A DNA stretch of 64,000 nucleotides from Pirellula staleyi DSM 6068 (lineage in GTDB: Bacteria > Planctomycetota > Planctomycetia > Pirellulales > Pirellulaceae), in the NCBI RefSeq assembly GCF_000025185.1, contig NC_013720.1, forward strand, positions 2,418,001 to 2,482,000, in the 5' to 3' direction. The stretch's first letter is position 1; each line of letters starts with the position of its first letter. Positions 53,501 to 62,836 of this stretch are shown here, in pieces. The notes beneath the pieces were generated by a model, which did no database searches, was not told the DNA's origin, and saw only the letters and a list, made by a program, of their open reading frames with translations. A program made the position numbers and the translations under genes.

Positions 53501-56500
53501 GAAGATCGTCCGAGTGCTGCCCCCGGGAGTGGCATTAGCGATCTGAGCCGAGGTTCGGCCGGTGGTGGTGATCCGTATATCGGCACCGTCGCTTTGCCGA
53601 CGAACATTGTGAATCCTAATCCTCCTGATGCGACCGAGTTCTACTACGTCGCCATCTCGTCGGATCTGCGGATGCCTGCTCAGCTCGAGCAATTCTTCCA
53701 GGCCAATGCCAGCAACCCGCTGTTGCGTTTGGAACCCGTGGAGAGCGTGCAGCGCATTGTGGAAGACCACATCGGCGCGTTCATGACCCGCAGCACCGCT
53801 GCCGCTCCCGATGTCCAGGTCTTCATCGAAGCTCAAAACGCCATCCAGTACACGATCAGTGACGTGGTGCTCTACGTCAACATGTCGGCCGACGACGGAA
53901 CCGAGCAGACGCGTCTGGTGACGGTCGATCCATTCACGGGCGATAACGAAACCTACCTGTCGAACTTCGCTCGTGACACGGGCGACCTGGTGCTGCGTGA
54001 AGACAATCGCCTCTTTTCGTACACCATCGATCTCGACGACAACTTTACGCTCGACGATGCTGAATCGGGCAACTACATCGAACTGAACACCGGCACCGGT
54101 GCTTTCACGACGATTGGTGACGACGGCATCATCACCTACGAGTCGAACCTGGGGGCTCCACCTGCTCCTGTCGTTTCGAACCTGGGTGTCAACAACACTC
54201 GCTGGGGCTACGGTCTGCAGTTCAACGCCATGGCGTTTAGCGACATTGGCTACGCTTTTGATGCCAACGGCAACCAACTCTCTGAACGTTTGATCGCTGT
54301 CGGTAATCGTGGTGACGTCAACAGCAACAACCCTGCTTCCACCGCCATCGATCGTCGGCAGAACATTGTTTACTCGATGGATGCCAACACCGGTGCCGCC
54401 CAGATCACCGGCGCGGGAGCTCGTCTTTCGGGCTCGGGGACCGGCGTCTACGAAGTGGGTGAGATTCTCACCTCTTCCCGTTTGACTTTCCTCTCGGATG
54501 CCACCACGGGAACTGGCCTCGCCGGTTTCGCGGTGAACGATGGCTTGACCTTTGGCGTCAACACCGAAGCAAGCAGCACGACTTTTGAGTTCGATTCCGG
54601 TTTTGATGTGCAGCAGCTGATCAATACAGCGACCGGTCAAACGATCCAGGACGGTTACTTCTTCATCCTCGATTCCGACACAACCCTCGGCAATCAAAAT
54701 GAAGTGCTCTATCAGTTCGACACCGGTGTGGTGATCACGGTCAATCCAGGCCTGCTCTCCACTGGCATTGTCGACGGCAGCACATTCACCGTTCGCGTGA
54801 ATGGTGTGCCTCGCGTGTTTGAATTCGATAACACAGGCGCAGTAACGGCCGGTAACATTGCCGTGAACGTCGGCGGTGGCATCTTCGGTGCCGACGTCAT
54901 TGCCGCACGCATTTCCAATGCGATCGATACCCAGACGGCTGCGGCCTTCCCAGTCGATGGCTATGTCGAGCCGCTTGGCAATCGTATCTCGCTCATCCCA
55001 ACAGTCGCGACACCGATCCCGATTACCGCCACCCTTGGCACTTCGAGCGCTTACCTCACCTTCCAAGGTGCTAACGGTACCGCCCCTGTGTTGCAAGGTG
55101 TCAATCCAGCAGGAATCGGCGAAGGGACCACGTTTACCGTCTCCAACGGTGTGACCAATTTCACCTTCGAGTTTGACCGCGACAACGCCGTCTCCGGCAC
55201 CAACATCCGGGTCAATATCTTCGGTGCTACGACCTCCACGGATGTGGCTGGCGCGATCGAGGCAGCGGTAGCCACGTTGCCAGCGACATCGGGTCTGAAT
55301 GCCACACGGTTCGGCGATCGCGTGATCGTCAACGGTCAAGGCGTCACCTTCTCGCGACAGACTTCGGCTGTTTACAGTCTCACCGATTCCATCGCGAATG
55401 GTGGTCTGCAGACGGTGCAAGTCTCCGTGGAAGAACGGGATGGTTCGGCAGTCGTTGGAGCTGCAGTGCTCGCGGCGATGAACAACGGTAATCCACGGTT
55501 TGCTGCTGGTGCGGCCTTCGATCGCATCAACTTCCCACCGATCAACACCGGTGGACTTACTCCTGTGGCTTCCATCGACATCTCGGCTGTTCCGGTCTGG
55601 TCGCCAGTTGCCGGTACTGCTCCAGGTGTCGCAGGTGGTCGCGAACAGATTCCATTCCTCGCATCGGATACGGCAAATCAGCTTGCCAATCGTGCGGTAA
55701 CCGCCATCAATGCTGCTCTGAATGCCACCGAAGGGATCACCGCGCAGTTCTCGGGTGGAAACGTCGAACTGAATCGTGGCACGTTCACGATTGGGGCCAC
55801 GACAGCTTTGGCAGTTAGTGGCCAAGGTCCTGGTGGCAACATCACGGGCATTGTCGACATCACGCCGCCGCCTGGCATCGCCCAGGGTATGAATCAGCTG
55901 ATTCGTTATTACCTCGCAGTGAGTGACAATGGTGGTTTGTATATCGTCGAACTCGATCTGTTTGACAACCAAAACATCACTCCGAACTCGCCCGCTGCGA
56001 TTGCGAACAAGACGAATCAGGTTCGCACGTACTACATCGGCAACTCGGCCGACTCCCTGTCGGGAATCGCCTTCCAGGCGCTCACCAAGGGGCCTGAGAA
56101 TGTCGAAGGTGGCCGCTATCAAAATGTTTGGTACGCAGTGGCGGATGGTCCCGGCAACGGCGACAACCAGAGCCGCTTGCACGCCTTCAATTTCGACGCC
56201 ACGTTCGAAACGACGGCCGAATGGAATGCATTCCGGAATGCCTTCCTCACTAACAACACAGCCGCTCTCAATGCACGCTTCACCGGACGCGCTCCTGTGT
56301 TCGTGGATGGTGCCACGAGCATTCCGCTGTTCTACACCGTGCCGCAAGGTGCCGAAGGAAATGCTGTTCCGATTCGCCGGGCTGTGACCGATGCCAAGGG
56401 TATCGCCTTCTCGTCGCTCGATCAGAACTTGTGGAAGCAAACCACCACACAAAGTGGCGCAGCTGGTCACGAAGGTGGCAACAGCTTGGTCTTCGGCAAC

Positions 56501-59500
56501 GACGGTCAAGAGCAATGGGCCGGTAACACCTACAACTTCCCTGGTGGTGCCACGGGCTCGATTGTGTCGAACGAGTTCAGCCTCGAGAACTACTCGGTGG
56601 GCGATCAACCGGTGCTGTACTACAGCTACCTCGGTGCCACCGATGGCAGCAACGACAGCGTGCGTGTTTACATCAGCGGCGTGAACGATGCTGATCGCGA
56701 CGGCATTGCTGATAACAACCCTGGTCAATGGACGCTGCTGACTCAAAGTGGTGGCTCAACCTACCTCAACACCGGTTGGCGTCAGGTTCGTCTCAACCTG
56801 GGTGACTTTGCAGGCTGGTCGAATCTCCGCCTTCGTTTCGACTTCAGCACCGCTGGCGAAATGAACGTCGGCGATGCCGGAACAACGGGCGACGAGCTTC
56901 GCGCTGTCGATGCCAAGTACATCCTCGATGGAGACGTCGTGACGATTGGTGGCACCACGTTCGAATTCGAATCGGGTGTGACGCTGACCATGCCTAGCGG
57001 CCGTGCGATCAACGACGGTGAAAACTTCACCATCCAGATCAACGGTGCACCGCAAGTTTATGAATTCGACAAGAACGGTACACAGTCGATTCCTGGTTCG
57101 ACGCTGATTCCTGTCACCAACGCCACAACCCCCGAGCAAGTGACGCTGCTTCTGCGTGATGCGATCGTCGCGAATCAAGCAGGCCCTGGTCCAATCGTTA
57201 CACCACGCATCGAAGGTGGTGTGGAGTGGATCTTCCCCGATGCTAGTGCCTATGCACTGATTCCCGACAATCAGCTGCAGTTCACACTCGATGACGGCAC
57301 CAATCCACCGGTGACGTTCGAGTTGGACCGCGACAATGCTTCGACTCCGGGCACGATCCCTGTCGAATTCAGCCTGGCGATGGACTCGGCTCGAATCGCT
57401 CTCGAAGTGGCACGTGCGATTCAGGGCTACGCCAACGGCTTGCAAACTGGCGACAATTTGCATGTAACGGCCAGCTATCGTCAGCCGAACATCGTGCAGA
57501 TCGAAGGCTTGGTGGACTACAATGCTAACTTCGCCCTGCAACTGCTGAAGGAAACGCCTTACTCGGGTAACCGTCTAAACCTGCAAGGGGCCGAGGCCTT
57601 CACGCAGAGTGCTGTCCATGCGATCGTTGCCACGGGTGCTGTAGGGGTCGCCAATCCGAACAATGTGCCAGTGAACATTCACCTGGCGATGCGAGCTCGC
57701 GATGTGGCCCAGTCGTTCGACGCCGTACTCGAAACGGCGTTCCGCAATCAGCAACTCGTCGTGCAGAACGGCAGCTTGTACGAAGATGGTCAGGTGATCG
57801 ATATCGATCACGATGGCGACGGCGGACTCCTGACCCCCGATATCCGCTTCGAGATCGAAACTGGCTTGATCGTCTCGATCCCGGGCAATGGTGCGGTTGG
57901 TCCTGGTGGTGTTGCCGATGGCGATACGATCACGATCACCAATGGTGGTGCTCCGGTGACCTTCGAGTTCTCGACGGACGGAGTCCCGGCTGTTCCCACG
58001 AATGTTCTCGTGTCGTTCCGGGCCACCGATTCGCAAGCGGTGATTGCTCGAGCCTTCGAAGCTGCGATCAATGGTCAAGGCTCCCTAGGCATTACCGCTC
58101 GCGTTGTGAGTGGATCACGCATCCAGCTCTCGAGTGGTGCCCTCTCTCCAAACCTTACCTTCGCCACCAGCGACGTAACGAAGTACAACACGGGCAACAC
58201 GTTTGCCGGTGTCGCAGTGGGCAATACGCCGATCATCGTCTCGCCGACCGCACAGTTCACCGCTCAGCAGATGGCTGCAGCTGTGGCTGCTGCGATCAAC
58301 GCTGCCGGGGTGGTGGGCTTCTCGGCTCAAACCAATGCAGGTGTTCCAAACCAAGTGGAATTGCTTTCGACCGATGTCCGTGTCTCGGCACTCGATTCGA
58401 TCGGCCTGACGATTCCAGCTCCTCAGCCAATCAACGGCACCGGAGTGGCCCCAGCCGCTCCGAACATTGTCTTCGAGACAGGTGTGTTCGACATCGCTAA
58501 ACGCGAACGCGACTTGATGCGAATCATCGGACGCAATGTCACTGCTCGTGGACCACTCGGTTTGCAGTCGTTCGGCATGACCGGTGAACTGCCTGACCAC
58601 TTCCAGAACGGCAACGGCATTGTCGCGGGCTTCACCAGCAGCCTCCGTGGTCAAGACAACAACCACGAAGGTTTCTACATCGACGACATCATCATCGGCC
58701 TGGCCGAGCGTGGTGAAAGTGCCAGTGGCGCGACGACGGCAACCGGCTTTGTGGTGAACCCACTCGGCACTGGCAACACGAGCGGTGCTTACCAACTCGA
58801 AATTCGCCGCGGCCCTGCCTACGATCGATTTGTCGGCACTAACCCAGGTGAAACAGCTAACTCGAACGATCGCTACGCTCAGGAATACACGATCGTAGCC
58901 AAGTCGGGTGCTGAACTGGCCGATGGTGTGACCTTCACCCTCAGCGATGGCATCAACCGAGTCACGTTCGAGTTCGATGAAGTCGCGCTCCCCGGCCGTC
59001 CAGCTCTTCCAGTGGCTGTCACCCCGGGTAATCAGCGCATCGCCTTCAGCTCGACCGATACGGCCGACGAAGTGGCTGTTCGCATCCGCGACGCCATCAA
59101 CTCGTCGCAAGTGCAAGCGGTGCTGAAGCTGACCGCTGGACTCGCCGATGGCACGCTGGTTGGCAACGTCACCACCTCGAACCGCGTGAACGTCGTCGGT
59201 GCTGCTACGGTAGCCATTGAAGGACGCAATGCGGTCGAAGTGAACGACACCCTGTCGCAAGCTGTGGCCACCAACTTCAACGGTACGCAGTACTTTGCTC
59301 AAGGAACGATTGGCGACAATCCCGAACTGAGCATCAGCCGCGATACAGAAGGTCATGATGTCGATCTCTTCTCGATCCGCCTGAGTGCTGGTCAGACGAT
59401 TCGCATCGATATCGATACCGAGAACCTCAACTTCTCGAGCGAAGTGGGCAACTTGCTCGATACGGTCCTTCGCATCTTTGATTCCACCGGTGCCGAACTG

Positions 59501-62191
59501 GCATCGAGCGACGACGATTTCGCTCCTGGCGAAGAACGTTCGTTCGACCTAACCACACGCGAATCGTACCTCGAGTTCCGGGCTCCCCACGCCTCGGGTA
59601 CGGTCACCTACTACATCGGTGTGAGTGGCTTCGGTAACCAGACTTACAGCTTCCCCAATGCCACCACCGTGGTGGGCACGGAGAGCAGCAGTACGCTCGG
59701 CTTCTATCAACTTGAGATTTCGACCGCGCTCACTAGCTCGCTGGAAATCGAGAAGTTCGAAGAAGAACTGGGCGACAAGAACCTGTTCCGCGATCAGGGT
59801 CAGATCCTGCTCTACGGCAACACGATCAGCAATAGCTCGCAGTGGGGTATCTTGGTGAACAACGGCACGCGTACAGCTGCCGATGGTAACGCACCGCATC
59901 AAGGACCTGTTCGCAACCTGCGTGAGCAGAACATCGATCGCCTGGTGCCAGGTGTGGTGATCTCGAACAACGTGATTCACTCGAACACGGTGGGTGGTAT
60001 CCGCTACAGCGGCGATGGTGGCATCGATGCTCCAGTGTCGTTCGGGCGGATCATCAACAACACCCTGTACGGAACGGGTGGCAACGATGTGGGTATCCAA
60101 GTGGATCAGGCTGCCAGCCCCACGCTGCTCAACAACATCGTGGCCAACTTCGGTCAAGGTGTGAATGTCGATGCTCTCAGCAGCTCGACGGTGCTAGGTG
60201 GCATGGTCTATCAAGGAAACACTTCGAACTCGAACGTGGGTGTGGGTGGCGACTTCCCACTTGTGCTCGGTCCAACCGACCCGCTGTTTGTGAATGCCGG
60301 TCTCCGCAACTTCTACCCAGCTCCGGGATCGCAAGTGATCGATAGCTCGGTCGGCTCGCTGCTCGACCGAACATCGCTGGTGACCGTGAAGAACCCGATG
60401 GGAATTGGTCTCTCGCCAATCATCGCTCCTGAGCGTGACGCGGTGGGTCAGCTCCGGACCGACGATCCTGCGGTATCGACCGCCAACGGTTTCGGTCTCA
60501 ATCCGAATATCGATCGCGGTGCGATCGATCGCGTCGACTTCACCGGCCCGACCTCGATTCTCGAGAATCCTCGCGACAACGATGCGGAAGGTGTTGACCT
60601 CGATCCAACGGTCAGCGTGGTGACGCTTGAGAACACCGTTCTCAACGACTTCACGATTCGTCTGGTCGATCGCTTCGACGTGAATGGACCTGCTGAAGGT
60701 TCGGACATCGATGACTTCACCGTGACGGGTGACAAGGTGACGGTAACGTCGACCGTTGGCACCACCACAGTGACGCTGGTTGAAGGTGTCGATTACTCGT
60801 TCAGCTACGATTCGACGAACAACATCATTCGTCTCACGCCACTCGGTGGATTGTGGCCACTATCGCGAACCTATCGCATCACGCTCGATAACTCGGCCAC
60901 TGGCATCCGCGACTTGGCGGGCAATGCTCTGTCGCCAAACCAAATCGACGGTATGCACTACTACACGATCTTCCTCGGATCGGCTGTCGATTGGGGGGAT
61001 CTGCCAGATTCGTACGGCACGCTCGCCGCCAACTTGTTGGTGGGACCAAGCCATCAGGTGGTGGGTGGTATTCAGCTCGGTGCACTCGTTACCTCGGAAC
61101 CCGATGGCAACCCCGCTGCTCCTGGTACGGATGCCAACCTCGACAACGGTGACGATGGTATCCAGTTCGTCAATTTGCAGCCAAGCAACGCTCCCAATAC
61201 CTCGCAGATCATCGTCACCGCGACGGCGACCGGTAATCTGTCGGCATGGTTCGACTACAACCGCAACGGTGTGTTCGACACCAATGAAATGGTGCTCGAC
61301 AACATTGTGATCGGAACGACTCCAGGTGTTGGCGAAACGATCTTCTTCCAGATTCCAGCAGATGTGGCCAAGGGGGATATCTATGCCCGCTTCCGCTTCA
61401 GCACGTCGGATGTCGATTCGCCGAACGGTGCACTCCCCGATGGTGAAGTCGAAGATTATCGGTTGACCTTGACGGGTGCTCCGTTTGAGAACACGGCTCC
61501 ACTCGATCAGAACAACGACTTGATCAACGATGGATTCCTCGATGTGACCGCCGATGGCGCCATCACCCCGCTCGATGCCCTCATCGTGATCAACTTCCTG
61601 AACCTTTTGTCTCCACAGTTTGGTGGTGGTCCGATTCCGCTGCCCAATGCAACGCTCGACTCGCCACTCCCTCCACCTCCCGGTCAAATCAACCGCTATG
61701 TGGATACCGATGGCAATGGAGTTCTGACCCCGTTTGATGCACTGCAGGTCATCAACTACTTGAACCTGAACCCCAACCAGTTCTTTGGTGAAGGTGAACC
61801 AGCCGCTGATGGAGCGGAAGGTGAGCCATCGTCGACCTCGGCGATCAGCTTCAGTGCTCCTGCGAGTGTGGAAGTGGCCTCGGCCCCTCAGCTTGAGTTG
61901 TCGATTCCATCGGTCCTGTACAGTTCTCCAAGTGTGGTTCTGGAAGTTCGCGAACGTGCTCCCCAATCGGTGGCCACGGTTTCGAGCAGCAGTGCTTCCT
62001 CGGGTTCGGATTGGTCGTCGGACGACGAGTTCGCCAGCTTGGCCTTGGCCGACTACGCCCTCAGCGGAGTTAGCAGCCACGGTGGACTTGAAGTTGGACC
62101 GGTTGGCCATACCAACTGGGACGATCTGCTGAGCGATATCGCACTGTCACACGAAGAGGAAAACGAAGACGATTTCTTCGCTAACCTCTAA
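50354..62191 (+). CDS. Giant surface protein, C-terminal part (3945 residues)
   Basis: Continuation of the giant protein in the next frame; the GTG at 50354 is just the first start-like codon and is unlikely to be a real start. Contents in order: parallel-beta-helix repeats (about 50700-51300); PPC-type domains at about 52620-53100, 53230-53780 and 59330-59720 (HDVDLFSIRLSAGQTIRIDI); a family of TFEFD repeats from about 54535 to 59100; a second beta-helix block (59800-60350; VVISNNVIHSN); an Ig-like domain (60540-60990); a GEVED domain (61000-61480) ending DGEVEDYRLTLTG; and two dockerin-like repeats (61500-61790, ending TPFDALQVINYLNL). The last about 130 residues are Ser/Glu/Asp-rich. Expected on the cell surface, for adhesion or substrate binding; that is inference. 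Confidence 0.85.
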   Translation: MIPPVQIPGVLFPAFTVTTASAQITLSGLPVTPSNPSFVDPPLGSAAPHNLRVYRSVNGGNFELLATLLPGQTSLVDTGAAIANPVLMAEPTATGTTARPRPDANLVIDPAIVVKSDGARIDVGVGASFIAEGQAGLEVVLTSLSDDRYGAGGTFDTGNDGGTSTSSAAQEGDWAGIYFSPDSSGSIDRAVIAYGGGLNRIEGNFAGFNVIEIRQADVRIANSEFEFNADGTGGQAPADRFGRGFNEAATIFVRGAQPVILNNAVHDDESAFININVNSLTSELIVDTGRQTGFVGRFAGYQDNNGPLIRGNRLQDNGINGMVVRGAVLTTEVVWDDTDIAHVLFDTIVIPDLHTFGGLRLESSGTESLVVKSSGATAGFVATGRPLEIDDRIGGVIHVLGQPGFPVVLTSFSDDTASAGIDLQGNPQNDTNGDGLGSGLLPTGPEVNNGLLIDNDVAIGTVGQFAYNVGPAGSSNFGGGVTAQGQSMLFANQDFIFEFLNYVDVGSDGLAIDLATSTITQAPTLLADDLVESRGTFQGQNGLITWIVQTRLDDGVATVFNTITFTSTAPLGNLQFINYLDEDVLGISDDVLYRVGSPGQADFRLFTLDGQEKIGFAQGGIYTAGPGLVNATYTGWAADEYSDLSFDIETTGTTYSPTGNVDLIALPVVADPDLGNVNGPADVTTAMAWTVNPTATTATITTFLELIARNPVSSGTAGEWQGIVIDEYSHDRNVETVLEQESAVSDGTVNNSPSKAQYLGGLASAEKNGDENLRLGFTVHGLINRNDDIDVYSFKALPGTEVWFDIDRTSVAFDAVIELVDENGIVLARSNNSTAENSGAEALFGTARDMQKTPPYQGQDFYTTNVKDPGMRIVLAGPAGQQSTYHIRIRSNTTNLLANPPIAGQTNGAYQLQIRLREVDEFGGSTVRYADIRNAVNGIAVLGQPAHSPLAGERGETTANNNTFANAQNLGNLLTNDRGTLSVAGSLSAFDDVDWYRITLDNTLPSQAAFWNAIFDIDYADGLARPNTALYVFDELGRLILTSRDSNIAEDRPSAAPGSGISDLSRGSAGGGDPYIGTVALPTNIVNPNPPDATEFYYVAISSDLRMPAQLEQFFQANASNPLLRLEPVESVQRIVEDHIGAFMTRSTAAAPDVQVFIEAQNAIQYTISDVVLYVNMSADDGTEQTRLVTVDPFTGDNETYLSNFARDTGDLVLREDNRLFSYTIDLDDNFTLDDAESGNYIELNTGTGAFTTIGDDGIITYESNLGAPPAPVVSNLGVNNTRWGYGLQFNAMAFSDIGYAFDANGNQLSERLIAVGNRGDVNSNNPASTAIDRRQNIVYSMDANTGAAQITGAGARLSGSGTGVYEVGEILTSSRLTFLSDATTGTGLAGFAVNDGLTFGVNTEASSTTFEFDSGFDVQQLINTATGQTIQDGYFFILDSDTTLGNQNEVLYQFDTGVVITVNPGLLSTGIVDGSTFTVRVNGVPRVFEFDNTGAVTAGNIAVNVGGGIFGADVIAARISNAIDTQTAAAFPVDGYVEPLGNRISLIPTVATPIPITATLGTSSAYLTFQGANGTAPVLQGVNPAGIGEGTTFTVSNGVTNFTFEFDRDNAVSGTNIRVNIFGATTSTDVAGAIEAAVATLPATSGLNATRFGDRVIVNGQGVTFSRQTSAVYSLTDSIANGGLQTVQVSVEERDGSAVVGAAVLAAMNNGNPRFAAGAAFDRINFPPINTGGLTPVASIDISAVPVWSPVAGTAPGVAGGREQIPFLASDTANQLANRAVTAINAALNATEGITAQFSGGNVELNRGTFTIGATTALAVSGQGPGGNITGIVDITPPPGIAQGMNQLIRYYLAVSDNGGLYIVELDLFDNQNITPNSPAAIANKTNQVRTYYIGNSADSLSGIAFQALTKGPENVEGGRYQNVWYAVADGPGNGDNQSRLHAFNFDATFETTAEWNAFRNAFLTNNTAALNARFTGRAPVFVDGATSIPLFYTVPQGAEGNAVPIRRAVTDAKGIAFSSLDQNLWKQTTTQSGAAGHEGGNSLVFGNDGQEQWAGNTYNFPGGATGSIVSNEFSLENYSVGDQPVLYYSYLGATDGSNDSVRVYISGVNDADRDGIADNNPGQWTLLTQSGGSTYLNTGWRQVRLNLGDFAGWSNLRLRFDFSTAGEMNVGDAGTTGDELRAVDAKYILDGDVVTIGGTTFEFESGVTLTMPSGRAINDGENFTIQINGAPQVYEFDKNGTQSIPGSTLIPVTNATTPEQVTLLLRDAIVANQAGPGPIVTPRIEGGVEWIFPDASAYALIPDNQLQFTLDDGTNPPVTFELDRDNASTPGTIPVEFSLAMDSARIALEVARAIQGYANGLQTGDNLHVTASYRQPNIVQIEGLVDYNANFALQLLKETPYSGNRLNLQGAEAFTQSAVHAIVATGAVGVANPNNVPVNIHLAMRARDVAQSFDAVLETAFRNQQLVVQNGSLYEDGQVIDIDHDGDGGLLTPDIRFEIETGLIVSIPGNGAVGPGGVADGDTITITNGGAPVTFEFSTDGVPAVPTNVLVSFRATDSQAVIARAFEAAINGQGSLGITARVVSGSRIQLSSGALSPNLTFATSDVTKYNTGNTFAGVAVGNTPIIVSPTAQFTAQQMAAAVAAAINAAGVVGFSAQTNAGVPNQVELLSTDVRVSALDSIGLTIPAPQPINGTGVAPAAPNIVFETGVFDIAKRERDLMRIIGRNVTARGPLGLQSFGMTGELPDHFQNGNGIVAGFTSSLRGQDNNHEGFYIDDIIIGLAERGESASGATTATGFVVNPLGTGNTSGAYQLEIRRGPAYDRFVGTNPGETANSNDRYAQEYTIVAKSGAELADGVTFTLSDGINRVTFEFDEVALPGRPALPVAVTPGNQRIAFSSTDTADEVAVRIRDAINSSQVQAVLKLTAGLADGTLVGNVTTSNRVNVVGAATVAIEGRNAVEVNDTLSQAVATNFNGTQYFAQGTIGDNPELSISRDTEGHDVDLFSIRLSAGQTIRIDIDTENLNFSSEVGNLLDTVLRIFDSTGAELASSDDDFAPGEERSFDLTTRESYLEFRAPHASGTVTYYIGVSGFGNQTYSFPNATTVVGTESSSTLGFYQLEISTALTSSLEIEKFEEELGDKNLFRDQGQILLYGNTISNSSQWGILVNNGTRTAADGNAPHQGPVRNLREQNIDRLVPGVVISNNVIHSNTVGGIRYSGDGGIDAPVSFGRIINNTLYGTGGNDVGIQVDQAASPTLLNNIVANFGQGVNVDALSSSTVLGGMVYQGNTSNSNVGVGGDFPLVLGPTDPLFVNAGLRNFYPAPGSQVIDSSVGSLLDRTSLVTVKNPMGIGLSPIIAPERDAVGQLRTDDPAVSTANGFGLNPNIDRGAIDRVDFTGPTSILENPRDNDAEGVDLDPTVSVVTLENTVLNDFTIRLVDRFDVNGPAEGSDIDDFTVTGDKVTVTSTVGTTTVTLVEGVDYSFSYDSTNNIIRLTPLGGLWPLSRTYRITLDNSATGIRDLAGNALSPNQIDGMHYYTIFLGSAVDWGDLPDSYGTLAANLLVGPSHQVVGGIQLGALVTSEPDGNPAAPGTDANLDNGDDGIQFVNLQPSNAPNTSQIIVTATATGNLSAWFDYNRNGVFDTNEMVLDNIVIGTTPGVGETIFFQIPADVAKGDIYARFRFSTSDVDSPNGALPDGEVEDYRLTLTGAPFENTAPLDQNNDLINDGFLDVTADGAITPLDALIVINFLNLLSPQFGGGPIPLPNATLDSPLPPPPGQINRYVDTDGNGVLTPFDALQVINYLNLNPNQFFGEGEPAADGAEGEPSSTSAISFSAPASVEVASAPQLELSIPSVLYSSPSVVLEVRERAPQSVATVSSSSASSGSDWSSDDEFASLALADYALSGVSSHGGLEVGPVGHTNWDDLLSDIALSHEEENEDDFFANL
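54535..59100 (+). repeat. Degenerate TFEFD protein repeat family
   Basis: At least six copies of a module of about 55-60 residues with the pattern DGxxFT(I/V)xxGxxxxTFEFDxxG, then (I/V)xV and a helix VAxxIxxAI. Best copies start near 54767, 55111, 57007, 57262, 57910 and 58917; partial ones lie at about 54535 and 56920. Divergence between copies is high, so the duplication is old. Confidence 0.7.
61500..61790 (+). other. Pair of dockerin-like EF-hand repeats in the giant protein
   Basis: Two units with the D-x-T/N-x-DG-x(2)-TP-x-DAL-x-VIN-x-LN pattern (DVTADGAITPLDALIVINFL and DTDGNGVLTPFDALQVINYL) separated by a Pro-rich stretch. Same motif as in the 12662 and 62837 proteins. Confidence 0.85.
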
Positions 62192-62836
62192 TCACCAAAA
62201 GGTTTACCGTGGGCTGAGAGTTGCCATTGGGCAGCTCTTGGCGATCGATAAAGCCCCTCTAGCTACTTCACTAGGGGGCTGTGAAATGGAGAGTGTCACG
62301 GAATCTTAGACACTCTTGGGCACGAGGCCCCCGGCCAGAGGATTGAATTTGCTGTAAGTGATTGCAGCAAAGTAGTTTGCGTTGATCGGGTGGCGATCTA
62401 GTGACGAGCGATTCTGCTCGAGCGAGCTGCGTAAAATAGCTCGCAATTACGTGCTCACTTGAGGCCTTCTGATCGGAAAACCAAGAAATCGATCGTCAGT
62501 TGTAATGGCCAGGTTAGCAGTAGGGTTTATGACGGCTGGGGATGGGCGAAAACTCTTCGTGACACGCGCAAATTCGTTGCAAAGAAAATTGAGCCCGACT
62601 AGTCTGAAATTGAAACGCATCCCAGAGATTCAGGCACAGTCGGTCGGGATGCGACGGAACAGAAAGTGCAACATCTTATCTAGCTTGAGGTTGCGCTAGT
62701 TAAGGCGGTCGGTGATCCAGCGGCAATGGCGATCGGACGAAGGTTCGTCCCTGGTGGCCAGTTGCGTGGCAAACTTCGTTCAAAAAGTTTGCCCCCGGAT
62801 CATTCTTCCAGCCACAACCGGCGTCACTCGGGCTGC
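62192..62836. other. Intergenic region after the giant gene
   Basis: 645 bases without a credible gene. Apart from the hairpin at 62252-62280 nothing could be assigned. It must contain the promoter of the downstream surface gene. Confidence 0.4.
62252..62280 (+). terminator. Putative terminator of the giant gene
   Basis: Stem AGCCCCTCTAG/CTAGGGGGCT about 60 bases after the stop. The T-run is missing, so efficiency is uncertain. Confidence 0.5.

Noticed and set aside
53087-56746. 1219-codon open frame antisense to the giant gene
   Set aside because: Same reason; sense-strand domains (PPC, TFEFD repeats) are clear.
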